A DNA stretch of 42,457 nucleotides from the NCBI GenBank assembly GCA_946626595.1, contig CAMOUQ010000010.1, positions 1 to 42,457 on the forward strand, in the 5' to 3' direction. The notes beneath the pieces were generated by a model. That model was not told the origin of the DNA. It worked only from the letters and a program-made list of their open reading frames with translations, and ran no database searches. Positions 10,640 to 16,404 of the stretch are shown here, piece after piece (the stretch's first letter is position 1; each line of letters opens with the position of its first letter). The stretch is from an uncultured Prevotellaceae bacterium (GTDB taxonomy: Bacteria; Bacteroidota; Bacteroidia; Bacteroidales; Bacteroidaceae). The translations under genes and the position numbers were made by a program.

Positions 10640-10735
10640 GTGAAACCACTATTGCGGTACATATTGCCCCTCCTGTGCGCCCCTCTGCTCGCTTCCTGCG
10701 GACGGGCCGACCGCATGTGCCGAAAAGAACAGTGA
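10640..10735 (+). CDS. Very short lipoprotein (31 residues), possibly leaderless; or remnant
   Basis: A GTG-initiated frame encoding 31 residues. It begins MKPLLRYILPLLCAPLLASC, a complete lipoprotein signal peptide: basic n-region (K2, R6), hydrophobic core and lipobox LASC with C20. The mature part would be only twelve residues (CGRADRMCRKEQ), basic and with a second cysteine. It has its own promoter, and the predicted transcript start falls at or within a base or two of the GTG, so the message would be leaderless. The stop precedes the rubrerythrin -33 box by nine bases. Such a peptide could be a small outer-membrane lipoprotein, or the 5' stub of a longer lipoprotein gene lost by deletion. 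Function is unknown. Confidence 0.5.
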   Translation: MKPLLRYILPLLCAPLLASCGRADRMCRKEQ

Positions 10736-10744
10736 GTCAAAACC

Positions 10745-10775
10745 TTTGCCGAACGGAAAGTATTTCGTAACTTTG
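10745..10775 (+). promoter_or_regulatory. Full-consensus promoter of rubrerythrin
   Basis: TTTG (10745-10748) and TAACTTTG (10768-10775) are separated by 19 bases. The leader to the ATG at 10846 is about 65 bases and ends in an A-rich stretch. Confidence 0.85.
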
Positions 10776-10845
10776 CAGCACCCGGCAACGGGCAAATGGA
10801 GTATTTAAGCACCTGTTATGTTAACTAAAAAGAACAAAACACTTT

Positions 10846-11388
10846 ATGAAAGAACTGAAAGGAACAAAAACCGAGAAGAACCTGCAGGAAGCCTTTGCAG
10901 GTGAGTCGATGGCGCGTAACAAGTACACCTACTGGGCTTCGAAGGCCAAGAAGGACGGATACGTGCAGATAGCCGCCATCTTTGAGGAGACTGCCGCCAA
11001 CGAGAAGGAGCACGCCAAGATGTGGTTTAAGCTGCTGGAGGGTGGTGCCATACGCTCTACGGCCGAAAATCTGGAGGCTGCCGCCGGTGGCGAGAACTTC
11101 GAGTGGACAGACATGTATGCCCGCATGGCCCGTGAGGCTCGCGAGGAGGGTTTCCCAGAGATAGCCGAGAAGTTTGAGGGCGTGGCCGCCATTGAGAAGG
11201 CTCACGAGGAGCGCTACCGCAAGCTGCTGGACAACGTGAGGAAGGAGCGTGTGTTCTCGAAGGATGGCGACGTCATCTGGCAATGTGCCAACTGCGGTCA
11301 TATCGTCATCGGACAGAAAGCCCCTGAGGAGTGTCCCGTATGCAACCATCCGCAGTCGTACTTCCAGGTAAAGGCTGAGAACTACTAA
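10846..11388 (+). CDS. Rubrerythrin
   Basis: Non-haem iron peroxidase that reduces hydrogen peroxide in anaerobes, with electrons from rubredoxin or NADH-dependent partners. The 180 residues comprise a ferritin-like diiron four-helix domain (about 1-140), with E20, the pair E53/H56 and the pair E117/H120 as likely ligands, followed by a rubredoxin-like domain with CANC (C147, C150) and CPVC (C163, C166) that binds one iron. Order and length are those of classical rubrerythrin. It is monocistronic with a strong promoter. No PerR or OxyR site could be identified by eye. Confidence 0.95.
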   Translation: MKELKGTKTEKNLQEAFAGESMARNKYTYWASKAKKDGYVQIAAIFEETAANEKEHAKMWFKLLEGGAIRSTAENLEAAAGGENFEWTDMYARMAREAREEGFPEIAEKFEGVAAIEKAHEERYRKLLDNVRKERVFSKDGDVIWQCANCGHIVIGQKAPEECPVCNHPQSYFQVKAENY

Positions 11389-11411
11389 ACGGCCTATGGC
11401 CGCTCGGCCGC
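11389..11411. other. Short GC-rich palindromic spacer after rubrerythrin
   Basis: CGGCC-TAT-GGCCG is followed by a second CGGCCG, so a small hairpin is possible. There is no T run, so it is only a weak terminator candidate. Confidence 0.35.
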
Positions 11412-11549
11412 TTATTCATCCATCGGATAACGGACACCCCACTGCCGGCGCAGACCATCCATGAGCTGCATGATGTAAAGCGTCTCGCGGTGGGGCATTT
11501 CGTGTGGCTCCAGCAACCCGTCGCTCAGGGCCTGCCTACAGGCCAATAA
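11412..11549 (-). pseudogene. 3' remnant of a Gfo/Idh/MocA-type oxidoreductase gene
   Basis: Read on the minus strand, 46 codons end in TAA at 11412-11414. The peptide contains ACRQALSDGLLEPHEMPHRE and then ETLYIMQLMDGLRRQWGVRYP. This resembles the C terminus of NAD(P)-dependent Gfo/Idh/MocA oxidoreductases, where (L/P)xxMPHxETLxxMxxMDxxRxQxGxxYP is typical. Similarity fades at about 11543 and an in-frame TAG stands at 11550-11552, beyond which the DNA becomes AT-rich and unlike coding sequence. About 90 percent of the gene is missing. The assignment rests on motif memory; chance is unlikely given the length and character of the match. Confidence 0.5.
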
Positions 11550-11655
11550 CTAAATCAATTAATACTTTAAAAACACTACAATACGGTATTTATATCGTAA
11601 GAATCGACATAGGAGGACAACTTTTCACGCAAAAGATAAAGATTTAATCCGAAAT
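11550..11655. other. AT-rich spacer with no recognisable gene
   Basis: About 105 bases without a reading frame. The only visible structure is a weak TACG/CGTA dyad near 11583-11602. It abuts the promoter of the next gene. Confidence 0.5.
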
Positions 11656-11687
11656 ATTGAAATTATTATTGAAAATCCTTAACTTTG
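11656..11687 (+). promoter_or_regulatory. Promoter of the 372-residue secreted-protein gene
   Basis: ATTG (11656-11659, three of four bases of TTTG), 20 bases, then TAACTTTG (11680-11687). The leader to the ATG at 11713 is about 20 bases. Confidence 0.75.
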
Positions 11688-11712
11688 CAAAAATACAGAA
11701 AACACAACCGCC

Positions 11713-12831
11713 ATGAAACACCAATTATTATTACTTTTCCTACTCTCTGTATCCACAAGCCTGATGGCAAAAGTGAAGGGCTATCCTACTATCTTCTCTG
11801 AATACAAAGAGGAGGTTCAACAGGCTCATCCCGATGCACAGGCCGACTCCATCCTAACCACCAACATATGGATGACGTACTACCATACAGCCGATGGTGA
11901 GTATGCCTTTGCCAAATATAAGGCCACATTGAGTGACAGCATCATCGCCGGAAAGGAATACATGAAAGTAATAGTGGAGAACAGGGACACCCTGCTATAC
12001 CGCCAAGAAGGTGACAAGGTTTATATGTGCTGGGATGGGCAGGAATTCCTCATTCTGGACTATGGACTGAAGGAAGGCGACACCTTTGAGGACGCATGGG
12101 GCGAGGAATTCATTGTGACGAAGTGTTTTACCTTCGACACACAAAACGAATACTACGGATCCTGGCGGAAATGCCGGGCCACCTTCATCGGCCCGCCGCC
12201 AAAGTTCCTGCATCTGCAGTCCCTAGAGGATAGTACACACGAGGACGAATGGCAGGAAGGAATGGGTTCCGTGGAATGGGGCATCATTCCCTTCCCAATA
12301 TTCAAGAAACTTAAAGCATTCGCTCAAGAACCATCAAAGGCACATCTGACATATGGCAATTCCATAGGCACGCCGCTCAGTAATCGCATGTTCTGCCAGA
12401 TGGAAATGATAGAAGAGGATTATGCGACCATTCCCTTCAACCATCTGCACGGCAGCGGCTACGAGGTCTCATACTCATTCTCCGCCGACACACTATGCAT
12501 CATGGACAAGGCTTACATTGGAGACCATCTGAACACTGCCGAATGTGAAATCAAAGGTAATACGATTTCCATCAACACCACCTCTGAATATGATGATTGG
12601 AAAAGTTACTATTATTTCAATCTTAAAATTTACGGAATCAAGGCAGGTAAGTACGATATCTACTTGAATGGAAAACTGCGCCGCGAGGCTCTGGCCTGTG
12701 AGGATACGGACGGCATAGAGGGAATAAGGAAAGGAGGAAACCCAGATATTCTCTATGACCTCAGCGGAAGACGCGCCACCCAACCCACCAAGGGCGTCTA
12801 CATCCGACAGGGCAGGAAGGTGGTGAAGTGA
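11713..12831 (+). CDS. Secreted protein of unknown function with sorting-domain-like C terminus
   Basis: A 372-residue protein with a signal peptide (MKHQLLLLFLLSVSTSLMA, cleavage near 19) and no other membrane segment. The body is mixed beta, rich in Y, W and acidic residues, and matches no family I recognise. The last 30 residues (ILYDLSGRR...KGVYIRQGRKVVK) resemble the short C-terminal beta domain of many exported Prevotella/Bacteroides proteins and the type IX secretion tail pattern YDLxGRxV...GxYIxxGxK, so surface delivery is plausible. It is more AT-rich than the flanking housekeeping genes. It has its own promoter, no operon partner, and is followed by a hairpin-rich spacer. Confidence 0.8.
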   Translation: MKHQLLLLFLLSVSTSLMAKVKGYPTIFSEYKEEVQQAHPDAQADSILTTNIWMTYYHTADGEYAFAKYKATLSDSIIAGKEYMKVIVENRDTLLYRQEGDKVYMCWDGQEFLILDYGLKEGDTFEDAWGEEFIVTKCFTFDTQNEYYGSWRKCRATFIGPPPKFLHLQSLEDSTHEDEWQEGMGSVEWGIIPFPIFKKLKAFAQEPSKAHLTYGNSIGTPLSNRMFCQMEMIEEDYATIPFNHLHGSGYEVSYSFSADTLCIMDKAYIGDHLNTAECEIKGNTISINTTSEYDDWKSYYYFNLKIYGIKAGKYDIYLNGKLRREALACEDTDGIEGIRKGGNPDILYDLSGRRATQPTKGVYIRQGRKVVK

Positions 12832-12912
12832 TTGAGGTGTAAGCGCGAAGTAGTGCCGTGCCTCCATATGCCTTACGCGCGCGTACTAAAGGGTTTTCCC
12901 CCGAAATATCGT

Positions 12913-12975
12913 CATATCGTCACTCGGAGGCATATAACCATCTCATTATCTGTATGTAATCCGAGTGACGATATG
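12913..12975. repeat. 15-bp perfect inverted repeat
   Basis: CATATCGTCACTCGG at 12913-12927 is exactly complementary to CCGAGTGACGATATG at 12961-12975, with 33 bases between. GTGACGAT words recur just after it (about 12978-12995). It lies 80 bases after the stop of the secreted-protein gene. Confidence 0.8.
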
Positions 12976-12996
12976 CGTGACGATGGGGTGACGATA

Positions 12997-13073
12997 GTTA
13001 CCGAAGCAGTGGCCAAAGGTTCTTGAAGCAGTGGCTAAAGGTTACCGAAGCAGGGGCCAAAGGTTACCGAAGC
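12997..13073. repeat. 22-bp tandem repeat, 3.5 copies
   Basis: The unit is GTTACCGAAGCAGTGGCCAA plus AG. Copies lie at 12997-13018, 13019-13040 (four changes), 13041-13062 (one change) and a partial copy at 13063-13073. They are head to tail without spacers, so this is not a CRISPR array. Confidence 0.85.
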
Positions 13074-13081
13074 TTTGCCTC

Positions 13082-13141
13082 GTCCCATGCGTGGGACACG
13101 CTCGTTCAATACGTCGTATGAGGCCGTCCCATGCGTGGGAC
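13082..13141. repeat. Two copies of the palindrome GTCCCATGCGTGGGAC
   Basis: Identical 16-base palindromes (six-base stem, TGCG loop) at 13082-13097 and 13126-13141, 44 bases apart. They could be protein-binding sites or RNA hairpins. Confidence 0.75.
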
Positions 13142-13226
13142 AATGGGAGACGACGCGTCGATTTATTCGACTCACCCCATTGTTTGGGGCAGATTTTTCG
13201 TCTCAACCCCCCATTTTCGGCATTTT

Positions 13227-13306
13227 ACCCTCACGCCCTCACTCTACCCTCACGGCCTACATGGCCGATAAACAGGGGCATCGTGAGGGTGTGAGGGTAG
13301 TGAGGG
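13227..13306. repeat. CCCTCAC / GTGAGGG inverted heptamer cluster
   Basis: Three CCCTCAC words (13228-13254) face three GTGAGGG words (about 13282-13306) across a central CGGCCTACATGGCCG dyad, giving an imperfect long hairpin about 40 bases beyond the stop of the minus-strand MG2 gene. It may terminate that gene's transcript. Together with the preceding repeats it fills the 513-base spacer 12832-13344, where I see no gene. Confidence 0.65.
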
Positions 13307-13344
13307 CAAATTTTAACCCTGGTATACACAAACCTTGGACGGGA

Positions 13345-16251
13345 CTATTCCGTCGGCCAAAGGGTGCCGGTGAGGGGCTGGCCCTGGGGCGAGAGGCCTT
13401 CGGCAGAGACCTGAAGGCGCGCCTCGCGACTGCCCGTGAAGAAGCGGACAGTGGCCGTGCCGTTGGCATCGAGCAGGAGGTTGGGATTCCAGTAGAGGGT
13501 GCGACGATAGTCAGTGGGCTCGGCAGGGCGCTGGCGCGAATAGTCGGGCTGATAGAAGTCGTCGCAGACGGCGAAGCCCGTGAGCGGCATGTGGCGGTCG
13601 CGCCAGGTCATGCGCTGTCCGCCTCCGGGCACGGTGCGGAGGTCGATGGTGACAAGGGGCTGGTCGGCCTGGCTGTAGCGGGGGTCGCCCTCGCGGCGTG
13701 GGGCGTAGTCGGTGTAGATGTACACCATATCCAGGCGAGGCAGATGGTCGAAGACGTCCTTCGTGGCAGGGGACTTGAAGGGGGCGTTCTGGACGGACAT
13801 CTTCAGGCGGTTGAAGCGTGGGTCGTTGTCGAGCATAGACGAATGGAGTTCGGCCTCGTTGAAGAGGGCTATGTTGGTGCTGGAGAGTTCGGAGTTGGTG
13901 CGCGTCTCCACGAGGTAGGCCCGCTCCATGCCCATGTCGCCGATGAAGGTGCGGGCCACGTCGTCGACGAAGCGGCGTGCTCCGGTGAAGTAGCCAGGGC
14001 AGAGGCCTGCATCGATGGCCTGGTTGAAGGCGTCCTGTGCGTCGATGACGAAGGCTGGCTTCGAGGGGTCGAACTTGCGCATGACGGTGTGCCGGGCACG
14101 TACCACTATCTCGTCGAGCGTCGCCTCCATCTCGCCCATTGTGGGGCGGCGCCCGGTGGCTGGGCGATGCAGGGGACGCATCTTGGGGATGGCCGTCTGG
14201 TAGAAGTCGTAAGGACGTGGGAAGCGGGGGTGTATGTTATGGATGCGGACGTAGAATTCGGGATAGTTGAGGCGTCCCTTGTTGTCCTCGTTCACGGCCA
14301 CCCAGGTGTGCTGCTTGCCGGGCTTCCAGCGTGTGGTGTCGGAGGCGGCGAGCGAGAAGTAGCATCCCTCGTAGAAGCGCGGAGCCTCTATCTTGAACTG
14401 ACCGCCGGAGAAGGTGGTCATGTCGCCTTCCACAATGCCGTCCTTGACGCCTGGCTGCACAAATTCGGCGTGCAGGAGCACCTCGTTCTTCAGTCGGCCA
14501 CCCTCCTGGGCCGTGGTGCGCCCGTATCGGGCTCCGGCGTTCATCTCGTGGGTGTGGCCCCAGAGGGCCGTCAGGGCAGTGGTGGCTTCGTGGGAGTCCG
14601 CGAAGAGTCGTACGATGTTCTTCTCGGCCAGGGTGACGATGTCGGGCGACGAGGGGCGGTCGTAGAGGGGAGTCCCAGCGGAGTCCTCCCCTTCGATGAA
14701 GCTGGCTATGAAGCTCGAGCGCGATATGATGTCCTCCTGCTGCTCGGCCTGGTAGGGCATGACCTGTCCGGTGATGACCTCGGTGCGTTCGTAGGGCTGG
14801 GTGAGCGTGAAAGCTCCGGGCGTGGCCATCTGGTGCCACGAATAGCGCCGCCATCCCTGCACCATGAGCAGGAGGTCGAGTGCCGTGCGGTGCTCCTGGT
14901 CGTCGGCCTCGAAGAAGTGTCCGGGATGCTCCACGAAGCCGCGTATCTGGCTGCTGAGGAGCATCTCGGTGAGGATGTTGCCCGTGTCGAAGGTGTAGTC
15001 GGAGTGGCCTGCATCGCGCACGGCCAGACTGACACCGGCGGACTCGGCCGACGGGCACTGGAGGCTGAGGTTGACCTCTTCGTAGGGCTGATACTTGGCC
15101 TTCAGGCCTGAGAAGGTGATATTCTGGGGCTGGAATCCAGGCTGGCGCACGAAGACGAGGCGGTCGGCATAGATGCGTCCCTGGGCATTGAAGATGGTGA
15201 GCTGGATGACTCCGGTGGGCAACTTCGACAGCGGGACGAGGGCGGACAGCGTTGCGCCCTGGCCCAACTGCTGGAAGTCCTTTTGGATGCCATGGCACGA
15301 GGCCGTCAGTCCCAGGGGCTCGCTGGCTGCCGTGCCGTGGGTGCGGAGCTGGAGACGGATGCCGTCGGCGCCGACCTCGGCCTGCAGGGCCACGCCGTCC
15401 TCTACGGCCTTGGGCAGGCTGACCTCCTCCGTGCCGCCTTCCCATTCGAAGAGGGCCTTTCCGGCGGTGCCTTCGAGAGTGAACATGCCACGGCCGCGAC
15501 TCATGGTCTCGGCCTCAATGTTTAATCCGCCATCCACTATTCTCAGTTTACCCTGCAGGTGCTTCCCGTTCTCGTCGTTGGCCTCGAAGGCCACGCGGTT
15601 GGGCACTCCGGCAACGAGACTGCCGCCCTCGGGATAGAAGCGGACCACGGCGCGCGGTTTCTGCTCCGTCTGTGCCACCTGTCGGCGCATGGGGCGGAGG
15701 GTCATCTCCTGAGCATAGTCGCCAGCCTGGAGGGGACGGTCGTAGACGGGGAAGACGCGGCTGTAGAGTTTCTCGTAGTCGCGATAGTAGTCGCGGGCCA
15801 GTTCCTTCGAGAAGAACCATTCCTCGGCCTGCCTGCTGTGGGGGTGTTCGGTCACGCCCCAGTTGAGTTGCCAACGGGTGTAGGCCCGCAGCTCGTAGTA
15901 GCCGCCGTAGAGCGAATCGGGTAGCACGAAGGAGCCCGTGCCCTGTCCGCCCTTCAGTTCTATCTTTTGCCGCTCCACGAGGTAGCCGTCGTTGTTGAGC
16001 AGTTCCACATACAACAAATGGCTCAGCGACGAGGGACGTTCGTCGCTGAGCCACGTGTAGGCCTTGAAGTATAGGGTATCGCCCAGATAGTAGGAGGTGT
16101 TGTCCATGTGCAGGAAGACTTCCTCCTGGGGCAACTTCTCGCCGAAGAGTTTCAGTCGCTGTGCCCAGCCGTCGAGGTCGGTGGGCTGTTGTGCGGCGCA
16201 CGCGGCGCCGAGGAGCAGAGATATCAGAAGATGGGTAAGGCGTAATCTCAT
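13345..16251 (-). CDS. Large exported MG2/plug-like protein (short paralogue)
   Basis: A 968-residue exported protein. The signal peptide ends near AACAAQQ, and a cysteine at about residue 18 makes a lipoprotein possible. Residues about 35-150 (PQEEVFLHMDNTSYYLGDTLYFKAY and onward) have the macroglobulin MG2-like beta pattern. Further beta domains follow. TLDEIVVRAR at about 707 recalls the start of a TonB-receptor plug, and the C-terminal TDYRRTLYWNPNL...G.A.V.FFTGSRE is another macroglobulin-like module. There is no thioester motif and no outer-membrane barrel. It is clearly homologous to the 1,346-residue protein at 19013-23053 along nearly its whole length. Start ATG 16251 is preferred over GTG 16254. 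Role unknown; a periplasmic or surface partner of uptake or proteolysis is inferred. Confidence 0.82.
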   Translation of the reverse strand: MRLRLTHLLISLLLGAACAAQQPTDLDGWAQRLKLFGEKLPQEEVFLHMDNTSYYLGDTLYFKAYTWLSDERPSSLSHLLYVELLNNDGYLVERQKIELKGGQGTGSFVLPDSLYGGYYELRAYTRWQLNWGVTEHPHSRQAEEWFFSKELARDYYRDYEKLYSRVFPVYDRPLQAGDYAQEMTLRPMRRQVAQTEQKPRAVVRFYPEGGSLVAGVPNRVAFEANDENGKHLQGKLRIVDGGLNIEAETMSRGRGMFTLEGTAGKALFEWEGGTEEVSLPKAVEDGVALQAEVGADGIRLQLRTHGTAASEPLGLTASCHGIQKDFQQLGQGATLSALVPLSKLPTGVIQLTIFNAQGRIYADRLVFVRQPGFQPQNITFSGLKAKYQPYEEVNLSLQCPSAESAGVSLAVRDAGHSDYTFDTGNILTEMLLSSQIRGFVEHPGHFFEADDQEHRTALDLLLMVQGWRRYSWHQMATPGAFTLTQPYERTEVITGQVMPYQAEQQEDIISRSSFIASFIEGEDSAGTPLYDRPSSPDIVTLAEKNIVRLFADSHEATTALTALWGHTHEMNAGARYGRTTAQEGGRLKNEVLLHAEFVQPGVKDGIVEGDMTTFSGGQFKIEAPRFYEGCYFSLAASDTTRWKPGKQHTWVAVNEDNKGRLNYPEFYVRIHNIHPRFPRPYDFYQTAIPKMRPLHRPATGRRPTMGEMEATLDEIVVRARHTVMRKFDPSKPAFVIDAQDAFNQAIDAGLCPGYFTGARRFVDDVARTFIGDMGMERAYLVETRTNSELSSTNIALFNEAELHSSMLDNDPRFNRLKMSVQNAPFKSPATKDVFDHLPRLDMVYIYTDYAPRREGDPRYSQADQPLVTIDLRTVPGGGQRMTWRDRHMPLTGFAVCDDFYQPDYSRQRPAEPTDYRRTLYWNPNLLLDANGTATVRFFTGSREARLQVSAEGLSPQGQPLTGTLWPTE

Positions 16252-16279
16252 CACTATATGGTTTTTACGAAATGCTGTG

Positions 16280-16311
16280 CAAAGTTACACAGATTCTGGG
16301 ATTCAGACAAA
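16280..16311 (-). promoter_or_regulatory. Full-consensus promoter of the short MG2 gene
   Basis: On the minus strand TTTG (16308-16311), 20 bases, then TAACTTTG (16280-16287). The leader to ATG is about 25 bases. Confidence 0.85.
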
Positions 16312-16345
16312 TTTAGTGCCTGAATTATTCTAAATGCGGCCATTG

Positions 16346-16377
16346 CTTGCTTGTTTGACCATTTTTCAGTATCTTTG
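16346..16377 (+). promoter_or_regulatory. Promoter of the BNR/MG2 operon
   Basis: CTTG (16346-16349, three of four), 20 bases, then TATCTTTG (16370-16377). It is divergent from the promoter of the short MG2 paralogue, so both halves of the locus start in the same 153-base spacer. Confidence 0.75.
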
Positions 16378-16404
16378 CATGCGTACATTAACTAACCAAT
16401 AAAA

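Noticed and set aside
12997..13073. Possible CRISPR array
   Set aside because: The 22-bp units are directly adjacent without unique spacers and no cas gene is in the window.
13075..15111. 678-codon plus-strand frame opposite the short MG2 gene
   Set aside because: Begins in the palindrome block and has Gly/Val/His-rich shadow composition; the minus-strand frame has clear homology to its paralogue.
13345..16251. Full TonB-dependent receptor
   Set aside because: Plug-like segment only; no 22-strand barrel and no C-terminal aromatic ending.
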